NCBI RefSeq assembly: GCF_015910535.1
Contig: NZ_JACBJG010000008.1
Location: forward strand, 1-64,000
Direction: 5' to 3'
From: Saccharomonospora sp. NB11
GTDB lineage: Bacteria > Actinomycetota > Actinomycetes > Mycobacteriales > Pseudonocardiaceae
Length of the DNA stretch: 64,000 nucleotides
Shown: positions 37,665-47,231 of the stretch, piece after piece
How positions within the stretch are numbered: position 1 is the stretch's first letter
Layout: each line of letters starts with the position of its first letter
Notes under the pieces: generated by a model
Databases searched by the model: none
What the model saw: the letters and a program-made list of their open reading frames with translations, nothing else
Told to the model about the DNA's origin: nothing
Program-made: the position numbers and the translations under genes

Positions 37665-39047
37665 ATGTTGTCCCTGATGGGTTTTCTGACCATCGGCGTG
37701 ATTCTCGCTGTGTTGCTGACCAACCGGGTCGCCGCGGTGGTCGCGCTGGCGGGCGTCCCGATCGTCGGTGGGTTGATCGCCGGGTTCTCGCCCGAGGAGA
37801 TCGGCGGTTTCGTCTCCGACGGCCTCGGCGGAGTCGTCGGCGTCACCACCATGTTCGTCTTCGCGATCATCTACTTCGGACTGATGCGCGACGCGGGGAT
37901 GTTCGACCCGATCATCAACCGCATCGTGTCGCTGGCCGGGAACGCGCCCGTCACGGTGTGCGTGGCGACGACGCTGCTGGCATGTGCGGCGCACCTCGAC
38001 GGTGCCGGAGCCACGACGTTTCTGATCACCATCCCGGCCATGGCGCCGCTGTTCGACCGCCTCGGCATGAGCAGGCTCGTGCTCACCACGTGCGTCGGAC
38101 TCGGCGCGGGCGTGATGAATCTGCTGCCGTGGGGCGGCCCGACCGCCCGCGCCGCCGCGGCGACGAACGTGCCCGTCAACGACCTGTGGGTTCCGCTCAT
38201 CCCGGCGCAGGCCGCCGGAGTGGTGGCGGCCCTGGCCGTCGCGTGGCTGCTCGGGCGGCGCGAGCAGCGCAGGCTCGCCGGGCTTGCCGAGCACACGCAC
38301 CAGGCGCAGGGCGTGACCGCCGGTGCGGGTAGCTCGGGCAGCGTTGTCACCGGCCCCGTGTCCGGCGGCGCCGGTGGGGAGGGAGCGGCCGGGAAGGACT
38401 CCGGGGAGGAGCTGCGCCGCCCGCGCCTGTTCTGGTTCAACATCGCCCTGACGGTCGCGGTCATCGCCTGCCTCGTGGCCGCGGTCGCGCCACCGGAGCT
38501 GTTGTTCCTGGTGGCGACGCTGATCGCGTTGCTGGTGAACTACCCGGGCCTGAAGCGGCAGACCGCCCGGATCGAGGCCCATTCCACCGGTGCCATGCTG
38601 ATGGCCACCACGTTGCTCGCCGCCGGGGTCTTCCTCGGCATCCTCGAAGGCAGCGGCATGATCGAGGCGATGGCGTCGACGGCCGCCGGGCTGATCCCGG
38701 AAGGAGCCGCGCCCGCCCTGCCGCTGATCGTCGGTGTCCTCGGGGTGCCGCTGAGCCTCGTGTTCGGGCCCGACGCGTACTACTTCGGGGTCATGCCGGT
38801 GCTGATCGGCGTGGGCGAGCAGTTCGGGGTGGCCGGGGTCGACATCGCGATGGCGTCGTTGCTCGGGGAAGAGACCGTGGGCTTCCCGATCAGCCCGTTG
38901 ACCGGAGCGTTCTACCTGCTCGTCGGGCTCGGCGGGGTCGAGATCGGACGACACATCCGCCATCTCCTCGGGTGGGCGTGGCTCGTGAGCATCGTGATGC
39001 TGCTCGTCGCCGTCGCCACCGGGGCAGTGCCGCTGTGGGCAGCATGA
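37665..39047 (+). CDS. CitMHS-family carboxylate-metal:proton symporter
   Basis: A 460-aa protein from ATG 37665, with GAGAGG 9 nt upstream; an earlier in-frame ATG at 37575 is less likely. About eleven to twelve hydrophobic segments (MGFLTIGVILAVLLTNRVAA, AHLDGAGATTFLITIPAMAP, LGEETVGFPISPLTGAFYLL) fit the CitMHS family, which imports citrate or related acids complexed with a divalent metal. A Gly-rich cytoplasmic loop lies around residues 210-245. Regulated presumably by the divergent LysR; the two AtuA-like genes follow. Confidence 0.9.
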   Translation: MLSLMGFLTIGVILAVLLTNRVAAVVALAGVPIVGGLIAGFSPEEIGGFVSDGLGGVVGVTTMFVFAIIYFGLMRDAGMFDPIINRIVSLAGNAPVTVCVATTLLACAAHLDGAGATTFLITIPAMAPLFDRLGMSRLVLTTCVGLGAGVMNLLPWGGPTARAAAATNVPVNDLWVPLIPAQAAGVVAALAVAWLLGRREQRRLAGLAEHTHQAQGVTAGAGSSGSVVTGPVSGGAGGEGAAGKDSGEELRRPRLFWFNIALTVAVIACLVAAVAPPELLFLVATLIALLVNYPGLKRQTARIEAHSTGAMLMATTLLAAGVFLGILEGSGMIEAMASTAAGLIPEGAAPALPLIVGVLGVPLSLVFGPDAYYFGVMPVLIGVGEQFGVAGVDIAMASLLGEETVGFPISPLTGAFYLLVGLGGVEIGRHIRHLLGWAWLVSIVMLLVAVATGAVPLWAA

Positions 39048-39058
39048 GGGGGAACACC

Positions 39059-40396
39059 ATGAGGAAGACCGTGCGCGTGGGCGCCGGAGCCGGGTTCGCC
39101 GGCGACCGCATCGACCCGGCCGTGGAGCTGGCACGCCGGGGCGAGCTGGACTACCTGATCTTCGAGTGCCTCGGTGAGCGCACCGTCGCCGCCGCCCACG
39201 CACGACGGCTGAGCGACCCGCACGTCGGCTACGACCCGCTGCTGGCAGCCCGACTGCGCGCCGTCCTGCCGCACACCAGCCGCGCCGGCACGCGGGTGGT
39301 CACCAACTCCGGTGCCGCGAACCCGGAGGCCGCGGGACAGCTCGCCGCGCGCGTCGCGACCGAGCTCGACGTGCCCGCGCGGATCGCGGTGGTCACCGGG
39401 GACGACGTGCTCGACGTCGTGCGCCGCGTCGACCCGGTGGTGTGGGAGACCGGCGCGCCGCTGTCGGCCTGTGCCGAGGAGCTGATCTCGGCCAACGCCT
39501 ACCTCGGCACGGAACCGGTCGTGGCCGCTCTCGACCAGGGCGCCGACGTGGTCGTCACCGGACGCCTCGCCGACCCGGCGTTGTTCCTGGGGCCGCTGCT
39601 CCACACCCACGGCTGGGCCGCCGACGACTGGGGCCGGCTCGGCGCGGGCACCGCGGTGGGACACCTGCTGGAGTGCGCGGGGCAGCTCACCGGCGGGTAC
39701 TTCGCCGACCCCGTCACCAAACCGGTGCCCGACCTCGCCCGCCTGGGGTTCCCCTTCGCCGACGTCGCCGAGGACGGCACGGCCGAACTCGGCAAGCTCA
39801 CCGACACCGGGGGTCGACTCGACACCCGCACCTGCGCCGAACAACTGCTGTACGAAGTGGACGATCCCGGCGCGTACCCGACTCCCGACGTCGTCGCCGA
39901 CTTCACCGGGGTGCGGTTCACCGAGACCGGCGAGAACCGTGTGCACGTGTCCGGAGCCACCGGACGGCCCCGGCCGGACCAGCTCAAGGTCACCCTCGGG
40001 TTCCGGGGCGGTTGGCTGGGGGAGGGACAGATCAGCTACGCGGGCCCGCGTGCGCTCGACCGCGCCCGCCTGGCCGCCGACGTCGTGCGCGAGCGGCTCG
40101 TCCGCGTGCACGGGGTGGAGGACAGCGCCATCACCGTCGAGTACATCGGCGCGGGCGCGGCGTTTCGCGGTCTCGCCGCCGACGCGCAGCCGTTCGAGGT
40201 GCGCCTGCGGGTGTCGGCGCGCGTCGCCGACGCCGCGCACGCCGAGGTGATCGGCTGGGAGGTCGAGTCCCTCTACACCAACGGCCCCGCGGCGGGTGGT
40301 GGCGTCACCCGCCGCGCCCGCGAGACCGTCGTCGTCCGCTCGTGTCTGGTGCCGCGCGAGCTGGTGTCCCCGTCCGCCCACCTGCTGGAGGCCTGA
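39059..40396 (+). CDS. AtuA-like (DUF1446) protein, N-terminal part of the family
   Basis: A 445-aa protein from ATG 39059 (MRKTVRVGAGAGFAGDRIDP), with GAGGGGGA upstream. Motifs YLIFECLGERTVAAA, VVTNSGAANPEAAGQLAARV and GADVVVTGRLADPALFLGPL are typical of DUF1446/AtuA, a family linked to acyclic terpene and related carboxylic-acid catabolism. It overlaps the next gene by one base. Actual reaction unproven; the CitMHS neighbour suggests use of a tricarboxylic or similar acid. Confidence 0.85.
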   Translation: MRKTVRVGAGAGFAGDRIDPAVELARRGELDYLIFECLGERTVAAAHARRLSDPHVGYDPLLAARLRAVLPHTSRAGTRVVTNSGAANPEAAGQLAARVATELDVPARIAVVTGDDVLDVVRRVDPVVWETGAPLSACAEELISANAYLGTEPVVAALDQGADVVVTGRLADPALFLGPLLHTHGWAADDWGRLGAGTAVGHLLECAGQLTGGYFADPVTKPVPDLARLGFPFADVAEDGTAELGKLTDTGGRLDTRTCAEQLLYEVDDPGAYPTPDVVADFTGVRFTETGENRVHVSGATGRPRPDQLKVTLGFRGGWLGEGQISYAGPRALDRARLAADVVRERLVRVHGVEDSAITVEYIGAGAAFRGLAADAQPFEVRLRVSARVADAAHAEVIGWEVESLYTNGPAAGGGVTRRARETVVVRSCLVPRELVSPSAHLLEA

Positions 40397-40704
40397 TGCC
40401 CACGCTCGACGACCTCGCCGACGTCCGCGCGGGGGACAAGGGTGACGCGCTGATGCTGGCGGTGTTCCCGCGCGACCCGGCCGATGTCGACCTGCTGTCG
40501 ACCCACCTCACCGCGGAGGTCGTGGCACGCCACTTCGGCCCTGCCGTCACCGGCCCGGTGACGCGCACCGTGCTGCCGCACCTGCCCGCCCTCGTGTTCG
40601 CGATCCCCGGTGTCCTCGCCGGTGGGGTCACCGGGTCCACCGTCCTCGACGGACACGGCAAGACGCTCAGCTACCACCTGCTCGGGGTGGAACTACCGAG
40701 CTGA
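40396..40704 (+). CDS. AtuA C-terminal-like small subunit
   Basis: A 102-aa protein from ATG 40396 (MPTLDDLADVRAGDKGDALM, with VFAIPGVLAGGVTGSTVLDG). RAGDKGD is typical of the separate C-terminal AtuA domain that follows the large subunit in many operons. Start and stop overlap (TGATG), so translation is coupled. It ends at a strong hairpin. Confidence 0.85.
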   Translation: MPTLDDLADVRAGDKGDALMLAVFPRDPADVDLLSTHLTAEVVARHFGPAVTGPVTRTVLPHLPALVFAIPGVLAGGVTGSTVLDGHGKTLSYHLLGVELPS

Positions 40705-40708
40705 CCAC

Positions 40709-40742
40709 CGGCCCGGCCCGGGAACTTCCCCGGGCCGGGCCG
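40709..40742. terminator. Bidirectional GC hairpin between convergent operons
   Basis: CGGCCCGGCCCGGG (40709-40722) pairs perfectly with CCCGGGCCGGGCCG (40729-40742). It separates the convergent AtuA-like and aldehyde dehydrogenase genes. Confidence 0.8.
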
Positions 40743-40748
40743 AGGTGA

Positions 40749-42218
40749 TCAGACGCGCGTCACGCCGATCGTGTGCGCGGTGGTGAACTCCTCGATGGCC
40801 CAGTCGCCGTTGAAGCGGCCCAGCCCGGAGTTGCGTTCCCCGCCGAACGCGACGTGGGCCTCGTCCTGCACGGTCATCTCGTTGACGAACGTCATCCCGG
40901 CCTTCACCCGCTGCGCGAAGCGCACCCCGCGGTCGAGGTCCTGGGTGAACACGGCCGAGGACAGCCCGAACACATGGTCGTTGGCCAGTTCGAGCGCGTG
41001 CTCCTCGTCGTCGGCCTTCAGGATCGCCACCATCGGCCCGAAGATCTCCTCGCGCGCGATCTCCATGTCCGGGGTGACGTCGACGAAGACGTGCGGCGGC
41101 ACGACCCGGCCGGTGATCTCGCCTCCGACAAGTTTGCGCGCCCCGGCGCGTTCGGCCTCGGCGATCTTGTCCCGCAGGGTCTTGAGCTGCGCGTCGTTGA
41201 CCACCGGACCGACCAGCGTGCCGTCGGCGGCCGGGTCGCCGTGGGGGACGGCACGGGCGGCTTCCGCGAACTTGGCGACGAACTCGTCATAGACGGGCGC
41301 CTGCACGATGATCCGGTTCACCGACATGCAGATCTGGCCCGAGTGCAGGAACGTGCCCGGCACGGCCTGCCCGACGGCGGCGTCGAGGTTCGCGTCGTCC
41401 AGCACCACCAGCGGCGCGTTGCCGCCCAGCTCCAACGACGTCTTCTTCAGGTAGGTGCCGCTGGAGGCGATCGTCCCGACCTGCTGACCCACCGGGGTGG
41501 AGCCGGTGAAGGAGATCAGCCGGGGCACCGGGTGGGCGACGAAGTCGTCACCGATCTCCGACCCGGCGCCGATCACCACCGACAGCACACCCTCGGGCAG
41601 CCCGGCCTCTTCGAAGATCCGCGCGAGCACCAACCCACCCGTCACCGGGGTGTCGGAAGCGGGCTTGACCACGACGGCGTTGCCGAGCGCCAGCGCCGGA
41701 GCGACCGAGCGCTGCGACAGGTGCAGCGGGAAGTTCCACGGGCTGATGACACCGACGACGCCGACCGGCTTGCGGTAGACGCGCATCTCCCGGCCCGGCG
41801 TGTCCGACGGATGGATCGTGCCGTGCACGCGGGTCGGGAAGGACGCGGCCTCGGTGGTGATGCCGACGGCCAGCGACACCTCCTTCTCGGCCTTGATCCG
41901 CGTGGAGCCGGACTCCCGCACCAGCCACTCCACGATCTCCGCGCGCCGTTCCTCCAGCAGCGCGGCGGCCCGCCGGATCACCGCAGCCCGCTGCGTCGGC
42001 GCGGTCGCCGCCCACTCGGCCTGCGCGGCCTCGGCGGCCCGGTAGGCGTCGTCGAGATCCTCCGTCGAGGCGTGGCGGATCTCGGTGAGCACCGTGTCGT
42101 CGAAGGGGTTGGTGTCGATGTTCACCCGCTCCGAGCGGCCCTGCCGCCACTGGCCCGCGATGAACTGGGTGTCCATCCGCCGGCCGGCGAATGTCGCGTC
42201 GAACGTCGTGTCCGTCAT
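40749..42218 (-). CDS. Aldehyde dehydrogenase (benzaldehyde/vanillin type)
   Basis: A 489-aa protein from ATG 42218. NAD-binding and catalytic features are complete: [29 protein letters not shown] with the general base Glu, and [12 protein letters not shown] with the catalytic Cys. [15 protein letters not shown] and [16 protein letters not shown] follow. The cluster context (pobA, pca genes) suggests oxidation of an aromatic aldehyde such as 4-hydroxybenzaldehyde or vanillin to the acid. It is the last gene of the minus-strand operon, 37 nt after pobA. Confidence 0.9.
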   Translation of the reverse strand: MTDTTFDATFAGRRMDTQFIAGQWRQGRSERVNIDTNPFDDTVLTEIRHASTEDLDDAYRAAEAAQAEWAATAPTQRAAVIRRAAALLEERRAEIVEWLVRESGSTRIKAEKEVSLAVGITTEAASFPTRVHGTIHPSDTPGREMRVYRKPVGVVGVISPWNFPLHLSQRSVAPALALGNAVVVKPASDTPVTGGLVLARIFEEAGLPEGVLSVVIGAGSEIGDDFVAHPVPRLISFTGSTPVGQQVGTIASSGTYLKKTSLELGGNAPLVVLDDANLDAAVGQAVPGTFLHSGQICMSVNRIIVQAPVYDEFVAKFAEAARAVPHGDPAADGTLVGPVVNDAQLKTLRDKIAEAERAGARKLVGGEITGRVVPPHVFVDVTPDMEIAREEIFGPMVAILKADDEEHALELANDHVFGLSSAVFTQDLDRGVRFAQRVKAGMTFVNEMTVQDEAHVAFGGERNSGLGRFNGDWAIEEFTTAHTIGVTRV

Positions 42219-42255
42219 GGTGAGTCCTCTGCCGTTGGTGGTTGATGGGTGGGGA

Positions 42256-43440
42256 TCAGGGCGAGGGCCAGCCGGTGTAGCCCTCGGCGAGGAAGGTCGA
42301 TCCGGCCCGCGACCGGACCACGGACCGCAGCTCGGCCACCTGACGACGCACCGCGAAGTCGTCGGCGCCGGGCTGCCGGTGCAGCATCGACGTCATCCAG
42401 TAGGAGAAGTGCTGCGCCCGCCACACGCGGTCGAGCGCCCGCCGCGAGTAGTCGTCGAGCACGTCGTCGTCGTTCGTGGCGAGTGCCCGCTCCAGCACCT
42501 CGGCGAGGATGCGGACGTCGGCCAGCGCGAGGTTCAGTCCCTTGGCACCCGTGGGCGGGACGGTGTGCGCGGCGTCGCCCGCCAGCAGCAGGTTGCCGTA
42601 GCGCATCGGCTCGACGACGTTGCTGCGGAACCGCAACACCGACTTGTCGACCACCGGCCCCTCCACGAGGTCGTGGCCGTGGGGTCGCACCCGCGCCTGC
42701 AACTCCGACCAGATCCGGTCGTCGCTCCAGTCGTCGACGTCCTCGTCGGGATCGCACTGGAAGTACATGCGTTGCAGGGTCTCGGTGCGTTGACTGATCA
42801 GCGCGAAACCCCGCTCGGAGTGGCTGTAGATCAACTCCGGCGCGCTCTTCGGTGCCTCGCAGAGAATGCCGAACCACGCGAACGGATACTCCGTGCGGTA
42901 CTGGCGGAGGTGCTCGGCCGGGATCCGGTGCCGACACAGGCTGTGCGAGCCGTCGGCGCCGACGAGGTAGCGGCAGTGCACCTCCCGAGAGGTGCCGTCG
43001 GAGTCGGTGTAGCGGATGACCGGAGTGGCCGTGAGGTCGTGCACCGAGGTGTCGCGGACCCCGAACCGCACGTCGCCACCCGCCGCGTCCCGCGCGTTCG
43101 CGAGGTCGACGAACACCTCCGTCTGCGGATACAACCACACCGAAGCGCCGACCAGTTCCTGGAAATCGACGCGGTGCGACTCCCCGCCGAAGGCGAGTTG
43201 GATGCCGTGGTGTTCGTCGCCCTCGGCCAGCACCCGGTCGGAGACACCGGTCTCGGTGAGCGACCGGACGCTGTCGGCCTCCAGGATGCCGGCGCGGATC
43301 GTGCGTTCGATCTCGTCGCGGCTGCGATGGTCGACGACGACCGAGTCGATGCCCCGCAAGGCCAGCAGATGCGACAGCATGAGCCCCGCGGGTCCCGCGC
43401 CGACGATGCCGACCTGGGTCGTGGTCCGCGGCGCGCTCAC
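42256..43440 (-). CDS. pobA: 4-Hydroxybenzoate 3-monooxygenase
   Basis: A 394-aa protein from GTG 43440, overlapping the pcaC stop (GTGA). FAD motifs: [20 protein letters not shown] at the N-terminus, [13 protein letters not shown] (DG motif) and [19 protein letters not shown] (GD motif). The length equals that of PobA, and the cluster with pcaHGBC supports conversion of 4-hydroxybenzoate to protocatechuate. Cytoplasmic flavoprotein using NAD(P)H. Confidence 0.92.
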   Translation of the reverse strand: MSAPRTTTQVGIVGAGPAGLMLSHLLALRGIDSVVVDHRSRDEIERTIRAGILEADSVRSLTETGVSDRVLAEGDEHHGIQLAFGGESHRVDFQELVGASVWLYPQTEVFVDLANARDAAGGDVRFGVRDTSVHDLTATPVIRYTDSDGTSREVHCRYLVGADGSHSLCRHRIPAEHLRQYRTEYPFAWFGILCEAPKSAPELIYSHSERGFALISQRTETLQRMYFQCDPDEDVDDWSDDRIWSELQARVRPHGHDLVEGPVVDKSVLRFRSNVVEPMRYGNLLLAGDAAHTVPPTGAKGLNLALADVRILAEVLERALATNDDDVLDDYSRRALDRVWRAQHFSYWMTSMLHRQPGADDFAVRRQVAELRSVVRSRAGSTFLAEGYTGWPSP

Positions 43441-43832
43441 GCGTCGTGCTCCGTCTCGTCGGCGAGGACCTGCTGGGCGACGGCGAAACCGTGGTTGGCC
43501 GTGGGCACGCCGCAGTAGATCGCGCTCTGCAGGATCACCTCGCCGATCTCGTCGACGGTCAACCCGTTGCGGCGGGCGGCACGCACGTGCATGGCGAACT
43601 CGTCCCAGTGCCCGCGCGCGAGCAACGTGCTCAACACGGCCACGCTGCGCATCCGCCGGTCGAGGCCGGGACGCGTCCAGACGCTGCCCCACGCGTAGCG
43701 GGTGATCAGGGCCTGGAAGTCCTCGGTGAACGGCGTCGTGCGGGCCTGGGCGCGATCGACGTGGTCGTCGCCGAGCACCTCGCGACGCACACGCATCCCG
43801 GCGGCGTAGGGGTCGGGAACTTCCTCGGGCAT
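43437..43832 (-). CDS. pcaC: 4-Carboxymuconolactone decarboxylase
   Basis: A 131-aa protein from ATG 43832 (MPEEVPDPYAAGMRVRREVL), with ITRYAWGSVWTRPGLDRRMR and EIGEVILQSAIYCGVPTANH, the CMD/AhpD-like signature. Length is standard for single-domain PcaC; many actinomycetes have a PcaCD fusion (PcaL), which is not the case here. It decarboxylates carboxymuconolactone to the enol-lactone. pcaD and pcaIJF are not in the window. Confidence 0.92.
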   Translation of the reverse strand: MPEEVPDPYAAGMRVRREVLGDDHVDRAQARTTPFTEDFQALITRYAWGSVWTRPGLDRRMRSVAVLSTLLARGHWDEFAMHVRAARRNGLTVDEIGEVILQSAIYCGVPTANHGFAVAQQVLADETEHDA

Positions 43833-43864
43833 CGAAGACCTCCGTCGGGTCGGGGATGGGCGGG

Positions 43865-45061
43865 TCAGCCGTGGTCGGTGGCGTGGTGGCGGGCCAGGAC
43901 GTCGTCGACGAACCGGCCCGCGACACCGAGGTAGTCCGCCGGGTCACCGGGTCGGCCGCGTTCGGCCAGCAGGTCGTCGGCGGCGCCCTCGGCGTGCGCG
44001 CGCAGGGCCGTGACGTCGACCCGCAACCCGCTCACCAGCTCGGCCGCCTGCGACGCGGCGGTGGTGGTGAGGTCGAGCAGTCGACGCAGAGCGGGCCACT
44101 CGGCGTGCCAGGCACCGTCGGGTCGTTGGTCGACGGCCTGCGCGGCGGCGGCGTGCAGCGTCGCGCCGAGCTGCGGTGCTTGCAGCGCGGCGGCGCGCAC
44201 CAGCACCGACAGCACCGGGTTCTGTTTGTGCGGCATGGTCGACGACCCGCCTCGACCGGGCGCGGCACCTTCCCGCACCTCACCGATCTCCGGCCTGCCC
44301 AGCAGCGTGACATCGGCGGCGACCACCCCGAGCACGTCGCACACGCCGACGAGTGCGTCGCCGACGTCGGTGATCGGGCGTCGCCGCGTGTGCCAGGGCA
44401 GTCCCGGCCACCGCAGGCCGAGTTCGGCGGCGAAGGTGCGTGCCACCACCAGCGGATCGGGGGCGAACTCGCCGACCAGCGCGAGCGTTCCCGCCGCGCC
44501 CCCGCACTGCACCGGAAGCCCCGCCCGCACGCGCCGGACGGCGTCGAGGGCGTCGAGGACACCGGCGAGCCATTGGGCGGCGGTGAGGCCGAACGTCACC
44601 GGCACCGCGTGCTGCGTGAGCGTCCGGCCCGGCATGACGTCGTCGCGATGCCGGGCGGCCAGCATGGCCAGGGCGTCCGACGCCGTGTGCAGCTCGTCGG
44701 CGACGCGGTCGAGCACGCCCCGCGCGAGCAGCACGAGTGCCGTGTCGAGCACGTCCTGACTCGTCAGTCCACGATGGACCCACCGTGCGAGCCGGTCGTC
44801 GCCGACGCTCGCGCGCAATGCCTTGACCAGCGGGACCACCGGGTTGCCCGCGCCTTCGGCGTCGCGTGCCAACGCCACCACGTCGAGGTCGGCGGTGGCG
44901 AGCCGCTCGGCCGTGCGTGCGGCGTCCCCGGCGTCGAGCACACCCGAGTCGGCGAGTGCGTGCAGCCAGGCGATCTCCACCGCGCGCAACGCGGCGAGCA
45001 GGGCGGCGTCGTCGACCAGCCCGGCGGCCCGATGCGCTCCGGGTTCCAGCAGCCCGCTCAT
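43865..45061 (-). CDS. pcaB: 3-Carboxy-cis,cis-muconate cycloisomerase
   Basis: A 398-aa protein from ATG 45061, overlapping the pcaG stop (ATGA). The fumarase/aspartase superfamily signature GGSSTMPHKQNP is present, as are GLTSQDVLDTALVLLARG and GRTLTQHAVPVTFGLTAAQW. It cyclises carboxymuconate in the protocatechuate branch of the beta-ketoadipate pathway. Slightly shorter than the usual 450 aa, as in other actinomycete PcaB proteins. Confidence 0.92.
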   Translation of the reverse strand: MSGLLEPGAHRAAGLVDDAALLAALRAVEIAWLHALADSGVLDAGDAARTAERLATADLDVVALARDAEGAGNPVVPLVKALRASVGDDRLARWVHRGLTSQDVLDTALVLLARGVLDRVADELHTASDALAMLAARHRDDVMPGRTLTQHAVPVTFGLTAAQWLAGVLDALDAVRRVRAGLPVQCGGAAGTLALVGEFAPDPLVVARTFAAELGLRWPGLPWHTRRRPITDVGDALVGVCDVLGVVAADVTLLGRPEIGEVREGAAPGRGGSSTMPHKQNPVLSVLVRAAALQAPQLGATLHAAAAQAVDQRPDGAWHAEWPALRRLLDLTTTAASQAAELVSGLRVDVTALRAHAEGAADDLLAERGRPGDPADYLGVAGRFVDDVLARHHATDHG

Positions 45062-45609
45062 CGGTCGTGCGCCGGGAAGGTCAGGAACACGGTCTCGTGC
45101 TCGCCCTGCAGGTGGATGTCGTGGACCAGGTCCCCGCGCTCGTCGCGGGTGGCCACGAGCGTGCGGCGACGGTCCGGCGGCAACGAGTCGAGCAGCGGGT
45201 CCGCGTCGGTGCCGGGGAGGTAGACGCGGGTGAAGAGCCGGTCGAGCAGGCCCCGGGCGAACACGGTGACCGCGAAGAACGCCGCCGTGCCCGGGCGCGT
45301 GGGAGCGGGCTCGACGGTGGTGATCGCGTAGCGGCCCCCGGCGTCGGTGGCCACGCGCGCCCACCCGGTGAACACGCCGTCGCGTCGCAGCGAGCCCTCG
45401 ACCCGGGGAACTTGCCCGGCGGCATCCGCTTGACGGAACTCCAGCAACGCGTCGGGCACGGGTGCACCGGCACCGTCGCGGACCGTGCCGTGCAGGCGCA
45501 CCGTCCCGGGCCCGCCCGGGGGAGCCGGGTGTGGACCACCGGCGTAGGGCAGCGCGTAGTGGAAGAACGGGCCGACGGTCTGGCCGGGAGTCGGGACGAG
45601 CTCAGGCAT
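45058..45609 (-). CDS. pcaG: Protocatechuate 3,4-dioxygenase alpha subunit
   Basis: A 183-aa protein from ATG 45609 (MPELVPTPGQTVGPFFHYAL), with PDALLEFRQADAAGQ and a C-terminal HETVFLTFPAHDR. This is the iron-free subunit of the intradiol dioxygenase. It overlaps pcaH by 8 nt and pcaB by 4 nt, so the subunits are made together. Confidence 0.93.
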   Translation of the reverse strand: MPELVPTPGQTVGPFFHYALPYAGGPHPAPPGGPGTVRLHGTVRDGAGAPVPDALLEFRQADAAGQVPRVEGSLRRDGVFTGWARVATDAGGRYAITTVEPAPTRPGTAAFFAVTVFARGLLDRLFTRVYLPGTDADPLLDSLPPDRRRTLVATRDERGDLVHDIHLQGEHETVFLTFPAHDR

Positions 45610-46351
45610 CGTCGGCCTCCTCGATCGGAGTGGCGTGCGTGCCGGTCAACACGATGTCCCAGCGATACCCCGTGGCCCACTCGTGCGTGGTGAGCTCGTG
45701 GTCGTAGGTCGCGACGAGCCGATCGCGGGCCTTCTGGTCGGTGATCGACTGGTAGATCGGGTCGAACGCGAACAGCGGGTCGCCCGGGAAGTACATCTGC
45801 GTCACCAGCCGCTGCGTGAACTCCCGGCCGAACAGCGAGAAGTGGATGTGTGCGGGCCGCCAGGCGTTGTGGTGGTTGCGCCACGGATACGGGCCCGGCT
45901 TGATCGTGGTGAACCGATACCAGCCGTCGTCGTCGGTCAGGCAGCGCCCCGCTCCGTGGAAGTGCGGGTCGAGCGGCGCGGGATGCTGGTCGCGTTTGTG
46001 CACGTAGCGGCCCGCGGCGTTGGCCTGCCAGATCTCCACGAGCTGTCCGCGCACCGGGTGTCCGTCGGCGTCGAGCACCCGCCCGGTGACCACGATCCGC
46101 TCCCCGATGGGCTCGCCTTGCGGGTGCAGGGTGAGGTCCGCCTCCGTCGGGTCCACGTCCGACTGACCGAACACCGGGGCCGCCAGCTCGACGTCCTCGG
46201 GGTCCACCACGAGGGGACGCTTCGTGGGGTGTCGCAGCAGCGAGCTGCGATACGGGGGGAAGTCCAGCCGGGGCCGGGTCTCGCCGGGGTCGGCCGCTGC
46301 GTGGATCCGAGCGATCTCCTCGGAGATCGTCCGCTGCGTTGCGGGCGTCAT
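45602..46351 (-). CDS. pcaH: Protocatechuate 3,4-dioxygenase beta subunit
   Basis: A 249-aa protein from ATG 46351; an ATG at 46357 would add two residues. LVEIWQANAAGRYVHKRDQH and RPAHIHFSLFGREFTQRLVT carry the intradiol signature, the latter with the two His ligands of the catalytic Fe(III). First gene of the pca/pob operon; its promoter region with the IclR gene contains a CAGTGA palindrome. Confidence 0.95.
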   Translation of the reverse strand: MTPATQRTISEEIARIHAAADPGETRPRLDFPPYRSSLLRHPTKRPLVVDPEDVELAAPVFGQSDVDPTEADLTLHPQGEPIGERIVVTGRVLDADGHPVRGQLVEIWQANAAGRYVHKRDQHPAPLDPHFHGAGRCLTDDDGWYRFTTIKPGPYPWRNHHNAWRPAHIHFSLFGREFTQRLVTQMYFPGDPLFAFDPIYQSITDQKARDRLVATYDHELTTHEWATGYRWDIVLTGTHATPIEEADDA

Positions 46352-46387
46352 GCGCACATCGTGAGGTGATCCCCCACCCTACGACTA

Positions 46388-46403
46388 CAGTGACCTTTCA
46401 CTG
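46388..46403. promoter_or_regulatory. Palindrome in the pcaH/IclR divergent promoter
   Basis: CAGTGACCTTTCACTG has inverted arms CAGTGA and TCACTG around CCTT. It lies 36 bp from the pcaH start and 17 bp from the IclR start. A likely operator for the IclR protein. Confidence 0.55.
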
Positions 46404-46419
46404 AGTGAGAGGACCTCGC

Positions 46420-47175
46420 ATGGCCGGCAACGTGTCCACACCCGGGGCCACGGTCGTCTCCCGCGTGTTGTCCGTGCTCTACGCGTTCGACGACGCCCAC
46501 CGCCGCCTCACCGCCACCGAGGTGGCGCGTCGAGCCGACTTGCCCGTCCCGACCGCGCACCGGCTGCTCCGGGAACTGCTGGCGGGCGAGGCCGTCACTC
46601 GCGGCGCCGACGGCCGGTACGCCATCGGCCGACGCCTGTGGGACGTCGGCATGCTCGCCCCGGAACAGACCGAGCTGCAGCAGCTCGCCTCACCGTTCCT
46701 CAGCGACATCCACGCGGCCACGCGCGCGACCGTGCACCTCGCCGTCCGCGACGGCACCGAGGCCCTCTATCTCGACCGGCTCGCGGGCCGGGCGTCGGTG
46801 CCGGTGGTCAGCCGCGCCGGGTCACGGCTGCCCCTCCACGCCACCGGCGTCGGCAAGGTGCTCCTCGCGCACGCCCCCGAGGAGGTCCGCGAGGACTACC
46901 TCGCCGGACCCCTGCGCCGACCGACCCCGCACACCGTCACCCACCCCGACCGCCTGCGACGACAGCTCGCGGCCGCGCGCCGCGACGGCTACGCGACCAC
47001 CGTCGACGAGATGACCCTCGGCGCGTGCTCGATCGCCGTGCCGATCATGCGATCCGGCGACGACGACGTCGTGGCGGCGCTGGGCATCGTCGTGCCCACG
47101 CTCAAACGCGAACGCACCCGGCTGCTCGTCGCGCTCCAGGTCGCCGCCCGAGGCATCGGACGCAGCCTGCCGTGA
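46420..47175 (+). CDS. IclR-family regulator of the pca operon
   Basis: A 251-aa protein from ATG 46420, with GAGAGG at 7-8 nt upstream. N-terminal winged HTH (VVSRVLSVLYAFDDAHRRLT, ATEVARRADLPVPTAHRLLR) and an IclR sensor domain (RLPLHATGVGKVLLAHAPEE, DEMTLGACSIAVPIM). IclR proteins such as PcaR and PobR commonly regulate the divergent protocatechuate operon, which is the arrangement here. Confidence 0.9.
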   Translation: MAGNVSTPGATVVSRVLSVLYAFDDAHRRLTATEVARRADLPVPTAHRLLRELLAGEAVTRGADGRYAIGRRLWDVGMLAPEQTELQQLASPFLSDIHAATRATVHLAVRDGTEALYLDRLAGRASVPVVSRAGSRLPLHATGVGKVLLAHAPEEVREDYLAGPLRRPTPHTVTHPDRLRRQLAAARRDGYATTVDEMTLGACSIAVPIMRSGDDDVVAALGIVVPTLKRERTRLLVALQVAARGIGRSLP

Positions 47176-47231
47176 GCGTCGCGCGCCGTCAGTCGGCGCG
47201 GCTGCACGCAAGGTGATGCCGGTGGTCCGGA

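Noticed and set aside
36525-39203. An 892-codon minus-strand open frame over the CitMHS gene
   Set aside because: Low-complexity translation and overlap with a clear membrane transporter and a LysR gene; a GC artefact.
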